This document shows positions 25,887 through 34,675 of a stretch of DNA of 64,000 nucleotides, piece by piece. This DNA is from Epsilonproteobacteria bacterium UBA4036 (GTDB lineage Bacteria; Campylobacterota; Campylobacteria; Campylobacterales; Arcobacteraceae), in the NCBI GenBank assembly GCA_002382325.1, contig DGAG01000011.1, positions 124,001 through 188,000 on the forward strand. The letters run 5' to 3'. The stretch's first letter is position 1, and every line of letters begins with the position of its first letter. Both the position numbers and the translations under genes were made by a program. The notes under the pieces are model-generated. The model searched no databases. It was not told the origin of the DNA and saw only the letters and a list, made by a program, of their open reading frames with translations.

Positions 25887-26477
25887 TTAGAATTTAACTT
25901 TTGGTACTTCTTGTTCTTGACTGGTTGTCGCAAAAGTTTCTTTTACGGTTGCATCGGGATAAAAAATAGAGGCAATGATTTTCCCTGGAAATGTTCTTAA
26001 CTCTATGTTATATTTTTTAACCGCTTCAATATAGTCTCTTCTTGCCACAGCAATTCGGTTTTCTGTTCCTTCTAATTGAGATTGTAAAGCCAAAAAGTTT
26101 TGATTTGCTTTTAAATCAGGGTACCTTTCAACGACCAATAATAATTTAGAAAGTGTACTACTAAGTTCACTTTGTGCTTGGTTGAAAGCTTTAACCATTT
26201 GGGCATTGGATAAGTTTTCTGCGTTAAGATTGATTTGCCCTACTTTTGCTCGAGCATCAACTACTGCTTGTAGGGTCTCTTTTTCGTGTGCTGCATACCC
26301 TTTTACGGTGTTAACTAAATTAGGTATTAAATCAAAACGTCGTTTATATTGATTGTCTACTTGTGACCAAGCACCTTTTACTTCTTCATCCAATTTAGGC
26401 ACATTGTTAATGTTCATCATAACTACGACAATAAGTAGTGCAATAATACCAAAAAAACCAATTTTTGTAAGATTCAT
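25887..26477 (-). CDS. LemA-family protein
   Basis: A 196-residue protein with one N-terminal membrane helix (IGFFGIIALLIVVVMM) and a helical LemA domain: VKGAWSQVDNQYKRRFDLIP, NLVNTVKGYAAHEKETL, VVERYPDLKANQNFLALQSQ, ENRIAVARRDYIEAVKKYN. Length and order are typical. It is the first gene of a LemA-TPM-TPM operon, two bases before the YgcG-like gene. Its function is unknown. Confidence 0.92.
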   Translation of the reverse strand: MNLTKIGFFGIIALLIVVVMMNINNVPKLDEEVKGAWSQVDNQYKRRFDLIPNLVNTVKGYAAHEKETLQAVVDARAKVGQINLNAENLSNAQMVKAFNQAQSELSSTLSKLLLVVERYPDLKANQNFLALQSQLEGTENRIAVARRDYIEAVKKYNIELRTFPGKIIASIFYPDATVKETFATTSQEQEVPKVKF

Positions 26478-26566
26478 AACTATCCCTTAACAGAAATTTA
26501 ATTGAGGGTATAATAACATAAAAGTAATAAATTGTTTTCAATAGTATTACTATAAATGGAGTGAAA

Positions 26567-27691
26567 ATGTGGGTGTTTTTTGGTATTGGTTCTTTAATGG
26601 TTATGTTGGCAATCCAAATATACCGTCGTTTATTTTATGTTTGGGATGGAAAGTTCTCTTATAGTACCGATATAAAATATGAATATTTTATAAAAATGAT
26701 GCGAAGAAAGTATTTAAAAGACAAACCTCTTGAGTTATTCATAGGAATCGAATGTAATGTTGGAAATGATTTTCACCTAAAATATGAAGGTTATTGGGAT
26801 AAAGTATTTAAGTATTTGATGTTAGTTAATGAACATCAAATTAATCATAAAAGATTTGATGACACTATTTATGTGGTTTCAGATAATGAACAGTTAAAAT
26901 CCTTTTTAAGCAATAATCAACAAATCGCCGAACAAATTCTATCTCTTTTTAAAGATTATGAGCAATTTAAATTGGGAACCATTAAAGAGTTTAGACTCTT
27001 TAGAAATAAATTATGGATTAAATTTAGTACGATGTCAGAGTTTAAAGATGAACTCGTAAAAGATATTGCAAATGATGTTGTACCCATATTAAATACGATA
27101 AAAGAGATATTCAAAGAGGGGAATCTTCCTAAAAACAGCATTAAAAATGATCCGTTTTTACTTAAATCCATAATACTTTTAAGTATCAGCTCGGGTTTAT
27201 TATTTACAGGGCTAATATATTTTTTCAGAGTAGTTAATACACCTTTCCCTTTTAACATAGATAGTTTATTAAGTGATTCTATTTCTTTTGGATTGGCTTT
27301 AGTATTTTTATTGATGGTGGTTACAATTTTTTTACTCAAAAAAAGTTCTCGTACTCATTTGGTTTTATTTGAACTTCTTTTCATTGGCAGTATTGGTGCA
27401 ATTGGAACTTCATACATGTTGTACAGTGATATAAATATGTCTTTAGATACCAGTAAACCAACAATATATAAAGTTAATGTCCTTGATAAAGAAATATCAA
27501 GAGGACAGAAAAGTACATCATATTATATTTATTTGCCTCAGTGGTATGGAAATAGACGAATCAGAGAAAAGATTAAAGTATCAAGCAATACGTATTATGC
27601 TTTTAAGAAAAATGAAATTGTCAGGATTATTCAAAGAGAAGGTTTTTTTCATAAGCGTTGGGTTGAAACAATCGAAAAAGAGAGTTGGTAA
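26567..27691 (+). CDS. Hypothetical membrane protein
   Basis: A 374-residue protein I do not recognise. It has an N-terminal membrane helix (VFFGIGSLMVMLAIQIY), a soluble region of about 160 residues rich in Lys and Glu, three membrane helices (about residues 200-285, SIILLSISSGLLFTGLIYFF and two more), and a C-terminal soluble domain of beta character (YKVNVLDKEISRGQKS, YYIYLPQWYG). ATG at 26567 is preferred over GTG at 26561 because GGAG lies five bases upstream of it. It diverges from lemA and ends two bases from the next convergent gene. Confidence 0.7.
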   Translation: MWVFFGIGSLMVMLAIQIYRRLFYVWDGKFSYSTDIKYEYFIKMMRRKYLKDKPLELFIGIECNVGNDFHLKYEGYWDKVFKYLMLVNEHQINHKRFDDTIYVVSDNEQLKSFLSNNQQIAEQILSLFKDYEQFKLGTIKEFRLFRNKLWIKFSTMSEFKDELVKDIANDVVPILNTIKEIFKEGNLPKNSIKNDPFLLKSIILLSISSGLLFTGLIYFFRVVNTPFPFNIDSLLSDSISFGLALVFLLMVVTIFLLKKSSRTHLVLFELLFIGSIGAIGTSYMLYSDINMSLDTSKPTIYKVNVLDKEISRGQKSTSYYIYLPQWYGNRRIREKIKVSSNTYYAFKKNEIVRIIQREGFFHKRWVETIEKESW

Positions 27692-27693
27692 TT

Positions 27694-27894
27694 TTAAAAC
27701 CGTTCCTTTAAAACCGTCAGTTTTTTAATCTCCTTAAGTTCAAACTCACCTTGATGGGTGACCAAATAAAGTGTATGATTTTGCTCTTTAACCGTCAAAG
27801 GTTTTACTTTATGACAGTATTGTTTATGGTATTCAAATCCCAGATAATTTTTATCTTCGATGGCTTTTTGTATAAATCTAAGCTCGATGTTCAT
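27694..27894 (-). CDS. Small hypothetical protein, WYL-like
   Basis: A 66-residue protein. The order FEYHKQYCHKVKPLTVKEQN, LYLVTHQGEFELKEIKKLTVL resembles a WYL ligand-sensing domain (short strand, the 'P' turn, then a YL strand and an ExExIxxL end) without any DNA-binding part. That likeness is a guess from pattern. Its start overlaps the end of the upstream monooxygenase-like gene by 17 bases, so the pair is probably one transcript. Confidence 0.55.
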   Translation of the reverse strand: MNIELRFIQKAIEDKNYLGFEYHKQYCHKVKPLTVKEQNHTLYLVTHQGEFELKEIKKLTVLKERF

Positions 27895-28222
27895 TGGAGT
27901 CTTTAGGGGCTTGTTCTCGGTTGGTTTGGGTGTAGTCTCTCTGAACTTTTGCTACGCGGATTCTGTAATCTTCAAAGATACCAGCATTGCCTTTATCTTG
28001 AGCCATACGGTGTTCAAATTGGGTTCTCCAAAGCTCGATGGATTTTTCATCTTCCCAAAACGACAGACTCAACAGTTTGTTCTCATCAACCAAACTTTGA
28101 AATCGTTCAATAGAGATAAACCCTTGACGGTTTTGCAAAAATTCTTTTAAAGAAGCAGCAATGTTCAGATACTCTTCTTTACCTGTTTGGGTTGGGATAA
28201 CTTCAAATATAACGGCATACAT
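27878..28222 (-). CDS. Antibiotic biosynthesis monooxygenase (ABM)-domain protein
   Basis: A 114-residue ABM-fold protein (MYAVIFEVIPTQTGKEEYLN, GFISIERFQSLVDENKLLSL, SFWEDEKSIELWRTQFEHRM). Such small dimeric ferredoxin-like proteins include haem-degrading and quinone-oxidising enzymes; the sequence does not decide which. AAGGAG five bases before the ATG fixes the start. A second ABM protein lies at 59549-59887, but the two are only distantly similar. Confidence 0.82.
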   Translation of the reverse strand: MYAVIFEVIPTQTGKEEYLNIAASLKEFLQNRQGFISIERFQSLVDENKLLSLSFWEDEKSIELWRTQFEHRMAQDKGNAGIFEDYRIRVAKVQRDYTQTNREQAPKDSNEHRA

Positions 28223-28250
28223 GGATGCTCCTTGCAAAGAGATGTAAAAG

Positions 28251-28280
28251 ACAATAAGACCTCTATTGAAGTCTTATTGT
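28251..28280 (-). terminator. Terminator after the double-Cache chemoreceptor gene
   Basis: On the minus strand a 10-bp perfect stem (ACAATAAGAC / GTCTTATTGT) with a 10-base loop is followed by CTTTT, directly downstream of the chemoreceptor stop codon. Confidence 0.65.
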
Positions 28281-28287
28281 GAAATGA

Positions 28288-30849
28288 TTAAAAGCTCTCC
28301 CATTCGTCATCTTTTCCACTGTTATCTTTGATAACAGTGGTTTGAGCTTTAGAAGTTGATTTTGATTTTGGCAAATCGTGGGCTTCTTCTTTGTGTTCAT
28401 GTGTATGTTCTGGTTTTATTTCAGGTTTGAGCTTTTTTTCTATTTTGTGAAAAACTTTGGCATCGGCATCATTCATAAACTTTTTGGCTTTGACTTCGTC
28501 TTTTCCAATAAACTCTTTTTCATTGGCAGAAGAAACAACCAATTTAGCGATTTCATCCGTTTGTTCAGCAATAGAGTGTGTCGTATTAGAAATCGCTACA
28601 TTTTGTTGGGTTTGTTGGTCAAGCTGATTGACCGCATCATTGATTTGCTCAATTCCAATTCGTTGTTCTTTGGAAGATTCAGCAATAGAATCGATGGTTT
28701 TGGTTGTTTTTTCAATGCTTTCATTTAAAGAGATATACCCTTTAATCATTTTATCGGCACCATCTTTTCCTGCATTGGTTTTGACTGTAGCATTTTCAAC
28801 TAACGCTTTAATCTCTTTAGCAGCGTCCGCACTTCGTGTGGCTAAGTTTCGCACTTCTTGTGCAACCACGGCAAACCCTTTTCCTGCTTCACCTGCAGTA
28901 GCGGCTTCCACAGCGGCATTAAGTGATAAAATATTGGTTTGAAATGCAATTTGATCAATTACCGTAATCGCTTCTGCAATGGCTTGTGTTTGGTCATTAA
29001 TCTCATCCATGGCTTTAACGGTTGAAGTGGCTAACTCTTGTCCCACATTAATAGAGTGAGTGAGTTCTTTTGATTGCTCCGCCATCATCGCAATGTTGTT
29101 GGTATTGCTTACAATCGCGCTGGTAATCTCTTCTAACGCAGCCGCAGTCTCTTCTAACGCAGCCGCGGTTTCGGTTGAGTTTTTATTTAAAATATCAACG
29201 TTTCTTAATAAAATATTTGAACTCTCATCTAAAGTTAAGCCGTTTTGTTTATTTTCTGCAAGCATTTGATTGATAATTTTAGACAGATCATTAATCGCTA
29301 CTTCGACTTTTCCTTTGGCATTGTCGATTTGAGGTCTGAAATCAAGTTTTCCATACTGGGCAAGTACATCTAAGATAATATTGGTGTCTTTTCCAATATT
29401 GGTTTCGAGGTTATCCAACATCTCATTGAGTTTATTTTGAAGTTTTTGCAGTGATTCATTGTCGGTTCTTTTTTCAACTCTGTTATGTAAGAAACCTTCT
29501 TTAATCTCTTCAACCACTCGTGTAACATCAGCAATTAAGGCGTCGTCTTGCTCGATGAGCGATTTAGTTTTTACCACATTTTGGTTGATGATTTTTGCCA
29601 TGGTTCCAATTTCATCGTTGGCACTGTCATCTAAATGTTCAACATCGGCACGCTCTTTGTTGATGTATTTAAAGAAGTTCAATAATCCATCTTGAAAATT
29701 ATTTAAGGGTTTAAAAATTGATTTATTTGAAATCCAGCCCATTAACAGAGCCAAACAAATCATAATAATAACAATAATTATACAGTTACGAATAATAACA
29801 CCTAAAATTTGTTCTTCGGTTGCTTTGTGCATTTGAGCAATTTTTTCTTCAATATCGTCAACATACACCCCTGTTCCAATAATCCAATCCCATGCTTCAA
29901 ATCGTTGTACGTATGAAAATTTTGGTTGAGGAGCGTCTTTTTCAGGTTTTGCCCACATATATTTAACTAAGCCACCCTCTTTTGAGGCATTGGCAACTTT
30001 TGACATTTCAACAAATAAGTGTTTTCCCGTAGGATCTTTTGATGCCGATAAATCTTTTCCATCCAATGCTTTGTTAATAGGGTGCATCACCATAGTTGGC
30101 TTTGAGTCATTAATCCAATAGTAACCATCTTTCCCATATCTCATATTGCCAATGGCATGTAAAGCTTCTTCTTGAAGTTTGGCGGTTACATCATCAATAT
30201 AAGCACCTGTTCCTAAAATCCAATTATAAGGTTTAAATACTTTTACAATTGAAGATTTAAAAACAGTTTGTTTTGAACTTGGATTAAAAAAAGAGTATTC
30301 AATGAAGGCAACATCTTTATTTGCTTTACTGAGTGCATCAACTCCCAACTGAACAAAAGGTGTATCGGGTGTATTCTTAAAAAATTGCCCAGTTAGTTCT
30401 GTTTTAATAGGGTGCATAATCATTTTGTAATTAAAGTCATTAATCCAAAAATAACCACTTTGTGCATATCGAGTACTTTGAATAATTTTTTTAATTCGCT
30501 CTTTGAGTTTTTCGGGAGGTAAAATATTTTTATATTCATTATATTCTGCTTCAATAATTGAAAACATAAAATTCATTTGTTCCTCAATATATTTTTCTAC
30601 TTCATGTTTGATTTTATCTTTAGAAGTTCTTTTATGATAAGATTCAAGCGTTGCCATAGCCAAAGAAACATAATTTTTAAGCTCCTCTTCTTTCGTCTTA
30701 TACGCTTCTTTTTCAAATTTTTCAACGACAACATCTGATGTTTCTTGCAACGAAACAACCGATTGTATAAGCATTGCAACAGAAACAACTACAATGGAAC
30801 TTATAACAATAAGCAGCAACTTTGCTTTAATAGAAATGGAATTTAACAA
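28288..30849 (-). CDS. Methyl-accepting chemotaxis protein with double Cache_2 sensor and WESF tail
   Basis: About 853 residues. After an N-terminal membrane helix comes a periplasmic sensor with two tandem Cache_2 modules: both carry a YxWINDxxxxMxMHPI motif, and each ends in a W(I)(I/L)GTGxYxDD segment. A second helix, HAMP region and signalling domain follow (tip IDQIAFQTNILSLNAAVEAA), then a Lys/His/Glu-rich linker and the last residues DDEWESF, which resemble the CheR/CheB-tethering NWETF pentapeptide. TTG at 30849 is preferred as the start because AAGGAG lies six bases upstream; an ATG at 30885 has no ribosome-binding site. Cache_2 receptors commonly detect small organic acids. Confidence 0.92.
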   Translation of the reverse strand: MLNSISIKAKLLLIVISSIVVVSVAMLIQSVVSLQETSDVVVEKFEKEAYKTKEEELKNYVSLAMATLESYHKRTSKDKIKHEVEKYIEEQMNFMFSIIEAEYNEYKNILPPEKLKERIKKIIQSTRYAQSGYFWINDFNYKMIMHPIKTELTGQFFKNTPDTPFVQLGVDALSKANKDVAFIEYSFFNPSSKQTVFKSSIVKVFKPYNWILGTGAYIDDVTAKLQEEALHAIGNMRYGKDGYYWINDSKPTMVMHPINKALDGKDLSASKDPTGKHLFVEMSKVANASKEGGLVKYMWAKPEKDAPQPKFSYVQRFEAWDWIIGTGVYVDDIEEKIAQMHKATEEQILGVIIRNCIIIVIIMICLALLMGWISNKSIFKPLNNFQDGLLNFFKYINKERADVEHLDDSANDEIGTMAKIINQNVVKTKSLIEQDDALIADVTRVVEEIKEGFLHNRVEKRTDNESLQKLQNKLNEMLDNLETNIGKDTNIILDVLAQYGKLDFRPQIDNAKGKVEVAINDLSKIINQMLAENKQNGLTLDESSNILLRNVDILNKNSTETAAALEETAAALEEITSAIVSNTNNIAMMAEQSKELTHSINVGQELATSTVKAMDEINDQTQAIAEAITVIDQIAFQTNILSLNAAVEAATAGEAGKGFAVVAQEVRNLATRSADAAKEIKALVENATVKTNAGKDGADKMIKGYISLNESIEKTTKTIDSIAESSKEQRIGIEQINDAVNQLDQQTQQNVAISNTTHSIAEQTDEIAKLVVSSANEKEFIGKDEVKAKKFMNDADAKVFHKIEKKLKPEIKPEHTHEHKEEAHDLPKSKSTSKAQTTVIKDNSGKDDEWESF

Positions 30850-31049
30850 CCTCTTCTCCTTAGGTGATTTTTTTGAGTCTGGCATAGTATAACAAAAATC
30901 AGCAAAAAATAATTAACGAAATGAGATAATGTGATTTTTTAAATGAATCTTAAACAATAATTTTTTTGCAGATATTTAGATAATTTTTGAAATTATATAA
31001 TTTTTAGATACAATGGATTTATTTGATTGTCCAGTTGGAGTGAAGTGTT

Positions 31050-33086
31050 GTGAAAAACAGTAAATTATATGAGTTTGATATAAATTGCGTCTCTTTGAAT
31101 ATTGTGGTATATAAATATGAAAAGAAAAATTTTAAAATTGTTGATATCAATAATAAAGCGTTATTTACAGAAAAATTGACCAAAGAAGAGGTAATAGGAG
31201 AGTATATTACCGAAGTGTTTCCTGGGGTTAAAGAGTTTGGTCTTTTTGACGTTTTATTGCGAGTGCATGAAACAGGCAACAAAGAGATTTTTGGTACCTC
31301 TTTTTATTGTGATGACCGTATTTCGGGTTTTCGAGAAAATGAAATCATTAAACTTAATGATGACTATATTATGGCAATGTATAAAAATGTATCAAGACGT
31401 ATTGAACTTGAAGACAATCTTAATTTATCCAAAGAGATTATCCAAAATATTGCCGAAGCGGTTGTTATTACCGATTTAAATGCAAAGATTTTAGACATCA
31501 ATCCTTCTTACACACGTATTACAGGATTTTCTAAAGAGTATATGATAGGGAAAAATCCCAGTGTATTAAAATCAGGGCGACACACCAAAGTTTTTTACGA
31601 AACGATGTGGAACGATTTATTGCATAAAGGGTATTGGAGCGGTGAAATTTGGGACAGACGAAAAAATGGTGAAATATTCCCCAAATTGCTCAATATTAGC
31701 ACCATTTACGATCATTTAAAAACACCCAAATATTATATTGGCATTTTTCAAGATATTACCCATATTAAGAAAAATCAAGAAGAACTCAAAAAATTGGCAT
31801 ATTTTGACCCTTTAACCAATTTACCCAACCGTACGAATTTTGAAATGACATTAGAGAGTGAAATTAAACTCAACATTCGCAACAACACTACGTCGGCACT
31901 GTTGCTTTTGGATTTGGATAATTTTAAGGTTATTAATGACAGCTTAGGACATACCATTGGTGATGAGTTGCTTATTGAAGTGGCTCAACGACTTTTAGTC
32001 GTGGGGCGAAAAAGTGATACCATTTGTCGTTTAGGGGGAGATGAGTTTGCATTGATTTTACGGGCACCCATTCAAAGAGAGCGTATTCAGCTTGTTGCCA
32101 ATCGAATCCTTAAGGCATTAAGTGAACCTTTTTATATTTTAGGCAATGAAATTTTTATTACCACCAGTATTGGGATTTCTCTTTTCCCAGAAGACTCTGC
32201 CAATAAAAATGAGTTAATCAAAAATGTTGATTTGGCAATGTACGAAGCCAAAAAAGAGAAAAAAGGTACGTATAAGTTCTTTAAAATCCAAATGAATCAA
32301 GAAAATATGAAGTTTTTAACCATTCAAAAAGATTTGCGGAAAGCGATTTTAAATCATGAAATATTTTTAAATTATCAACCTAAAATTGATTTAAAAACGA
32401 TGAAAATCGTTTCAGTTGAAGCTTTGGTGCGTTGGAATCACCCTTTAAACGGGATTATTATGCCCGATAATTTTTTAGATATTGCCGAACACAGTGGGTT
32501 GATTCATCCCATTGGTGAAATTGTTATACGACAAGCCATGAAAGATATTAAAGCATTAAACGAAGAACTCAATACCAATATAGGCGTGGCAATCAATCTT
32601 TCAACCCGACAGTTTAACGACGATAACCTAACCACTTTTATCTTTGAATGTATCGATGAATTGAGGTTCAATGTCAAAAAATTGGAGTTTGAGATTACTG
32701 AGAGCTTGATTATGGAAGATATTGAAAAAGCCATTGTAATTATGAATAACTTCGTTAAAAATGGGATTTCGATTTCTATTGATGATTTTGGTACGGGCTA
32801 CTCCTCTTTAAATTACTTAAAAAAATTCCCCATCAAATATTTAAAAATCGATCGTTCTTTTGTCAAAGACATTACAACCGATGATGACGATAAAGCCATT
32901 GTTGCTGCAGTGATTTCTATGGCAAAAAGTTTGGGTATTGGTGTTATTGCAGAAGGTGTTGAAACTCAAGAGCATGAAGCCTTTTTAAAAGCCAAAGGGT
33001 GTCATTTATCGCAAGGCTACTTGTACAGTAAACCCATTGGAATTGAAGAATTAAAAGCGTTTATTGTTAAAAATTTGGACGAATAA
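31050..33086 (+). CDS. PAS-GGDEF-EAL cyclic-di-GMP signalling protein
   Basis: A 678-residue soluble protein. It has a divergent N-terminal PAS-like region (about 10-110), a typical PAS/PAC (about 125-245, ITGFSKEYMIGKNPSVLKSG), a GGDEF domain with an intact RLGGDEFALIL active site and an EAL domain with SVEALVRWNHP and DDFGTGYSSLNYLKKFP. Both catalytic signatures are complete, so it could make and degrade cyclic-di-GMP; usually one activity dominates. No membrane helix is seen, so the input is cytoplasmic. The start is GTG with TTGGAG nine bases upstream. A TRAP-type binding protein gene follows. Confidence 0.92.
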   Translation: MKNSKLYEFDINCVSLNIVVYKYEKKNFKIVDINNKALFTEKLTKEEVIGEYITEVFPGVKEFGLFDVLLRVHETGNKEIFGTSFYCDDRISGFRENEIIKLNDDYIMAMYKNVSRRIELEDNLNLSKEIIQNIAEAVVITDLNAKILDINPSYTRITGFSKEYMIGKNPSVLKSGRHTKVFYETMWNDLLHKGYWSGEIWDRRKNGEIFPKLLNISTIYDHLKTPKYYIGIFQDITHIKKNQEELKKLAYFDPLTNLPNRTNFEMTLESEIKLNIRNNTTSALLLLDLDNFKVINDSLGHTIGDELLIEVAQRLLVVGRKSDTICRLGGDEFALILRAPIQRERIQLVANRILKALSEPFYILGNEIFITTSIGISLFPEDSANKNELIKNVDLAMYEAKKEKKGTYKFFKIQMNQENMKFLTIQKDLRKAILNHEIFLNYQPKIDLKTMKIVSVEALVRWNHPLNGIIMPDNFLDIAEHSGLIHPIGEIVIRQAMKDIKALNEELNTNIGVAINLSTRQFNDDNLTTFIFECIDELRFNVKKLEFEITESLIMEDIEKAIVIMNNFVKNGISISIDDFGTGYSSLNYLKKFPIKYLKIDRSFVKDITTDDDDKAIVAAVISMAKSLGIGVIAEGVETQEHEAFLKAKGCHLSQGYLYSKPIGIEELKAFIVKNLDE

Positions 33087-33143
33087 ATTTTTTTATATCT
33101 CTTTTGAGTTATAATCTTTTTTTAAAAAATAAAAAGGATAATA

Positions 33144-34199
33144 ATGCAAAATGTGTTTAAAATCATTTGGGTGTTAAGTTGTATGTTATTAACACTTCAT
33201 GCCAATGAAAAAGTCTATAAATTAAAAATGGCGACGACATGGGGACCGACACTTTCACCGTTGATTGATGCGGCTAATAATATGGCAACCATGGCAGAAA
33301 AACTCTCCAACGGACAACTGCAAATCAGAATTGATACAGCCAACAAACATAAAGCTCCTTTGGGGATTTTAGACATGGTAAAAGCCGGACAGTATGATAT
33401 GGGACATTCGGCTTCATATTATTGGAAAGGCAAAGACATCAATACGCTTCCTTTTACTTCCATGCCTTTTGGATTGACTTCCCCTGAACAATATGCTTGG
33501 TTTTATCATGGCGGTGGATTGGAGTTGATGCAAAAAGTCTATGACAAACACCAAGTGTACTCTTTTCCGGGTGGAAGTACGGGAGTACAAATGGGCGGTT
33601 GGTTTCGACAAGAGATTAAAACGCTTGATGATTTAAAAGGACTTAAAATGCGAATCCCTGGCTTTGCAGGGGAAATCATGGCAAGATTGGGTGTGCAAGT
33701 AACCAACATTGCACCGGGGGAGTTATATACAGCACTGGATACCAACTCGATTGATGCGTTAGAGTGGGTAGGTCCTTCTATGGATATTACCATGGGATTT
33801 CATAAAATTGCTCCCTTTTACTACACGGGATGGCACGAACCTGCCAGTGAAATGCACTTTATTATCAATCAAAAAGCCTATAAAAAACTGCCCAAACATC
33901 TTCAAGATGTTTTAGTGGTGTCCATGCGGTTAGCAGCGTATGATATGTATATTCAAAACTACGATATGAATGCCAATGCGTGGGAAAAGATGAAAAAAGA
34001 GTTTCCCAATATTACGGTTAAAACCTTTCCAAAGCCTATTATGGATGCCATGAAAAAAGTCAATGAAGCGTTAATTGAGGAAATGACTCAAGAGAATGCT
34101 TTGTTAAAAGAGGTTTTGGACTCTCAAAAAGCGTATCAAAAAAAGGTACGAGTTTGGACACAGATGTCGGATTATTTATACTTAAAAGACAATTTGTAA
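33144..34199 (+). CDS. TRAP-type (DctP-family) solute-binding protein, orphan
   Basis: A 351-residue periplasmic protein with a signal peptide (FKIIWVLSCMLLTLHA) and the DctP fold: LKMATTWGPTLSPLIDAANN, LKGLKMRIPGFAGEIMARLG (the arginine that binds the substrate carboxylate), ALDTNSIDALEWVGPSMD. The last segments resemble those of the DctP subgroup binding 2-oxo acids or similar carboxylates. No DctQ or DctM permease genes are in the neighbourhood, so it either serves a transporter elsewhere or acts as a sensor partner. AAAGGA is the ribosome-binding site. Confidence 0.9.
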   Translation: MQNVFKIIWVLSCMLLTLHANEKVYKLKMATTWGPTLSPLIDAANNMATMAEKLSNGQLQIRIDTANKHKAPLGILDMVKAGQYDMGHSASYYWKGKDINTLPFTSMPFGLTSPEQYAWFYHGGGLELMQKVYDKHQVYSFPGGSTGVQMGGWFRQEIKTLDDLKGLKMRIPGFAGEIMARLGVQVTNIAPGELYTALDTNSIDALEWVGPSMDITMGFHKIAPFYYTGWHEPASEMHFIINQKAYKKLPKHLQDVLVVSMRLAAYDMYIQNYDMNANAWEKMKKEFPNITVKTFPKPIMDAMKKVNEALIEEMTQENALLKEVLDSQKAYQKKVRVWTQMSDYLYLKDNL

Positions 34200-34223
34200 A
34201 ATAGAGAACATTCTCTATTTTAC
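34196..34223. terminator. Bidirectional terminator shared by two convergent genes
   Basis: A 13-bp perfect stem (GTAAAATAGAGAA / TTCTCTATTTTAC) with a two-base loop. It overlaps the stop codons of both the binding-protein gene and the convergent cytochrome c gene, and its AT-rich arms give a T-run in both directions. Confidence 0.75.
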
Positions 34224-34640
34224 TTGATAATTTGCAGGTGCAAACGTATCATAAACCCAAGGCGCTACGATTTTGGCTTCTTTTATAGAGATAAATCGTT
34301 CCAATGAGGGCATATATCGGAATTTCTCAAAAATAATATCTTCGCAAAAACTTTTCTCAGGACGGGGGTTAAAAATATAATCTTCAATATGTTCAATCGT
34401 CAGTTTTCGTAATTCTTTATTGCCTTTAGGCTCTTCAAGTGCATCAATACCAATGGTAACACTTCTCATAGCTAAACTCATAAAAGGGGCTACCATGGCT
34501 TTTTGTTCTTCTTCACTCTCTGGAGCAGCAAGGGCATGGCACATCTGACACTTTTTTTGGAAAATAATTTCAGGTTGGGTAAGGGTGTTGGCATTTAAAC
34601 CCAACATCAAAAGAGACAAAAACAACAGACTTCTTATCAT
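34215..34640 (-). CDS. Monohaem cytochrome c
   Basis: A 141-residue secreted protein: signal peptide (SLLFLSLLMLGLNANT), one haem-binding CQMCH, then a helical region with several methionines (for example FMSLAMRSVT, FRYMPSLERF) that could give the axial ligand. It stands alone between two convergent/co-oriented neighbours. Class and electron partners are unknown. AAGGAG precedes the ATG. Confidence 0.82.
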   Translation of the reverse strand: MIRSLLFLSLLMLGLNANTLTQPEIIFQKKCQMCHALAAPESEEEQKAMVAPFMSLAMRSVTIGIDALEEPKGNKELRKLTIEHIEDYIFNPRPEKSFCEDIIFEKFRYMPSLERFISIKEAKIVAPWVYDTFAPANYQVK

Positions 34641-34675
34641 AGCAACTCCTTTTGTTTTTTTAAGTATACCATAGC

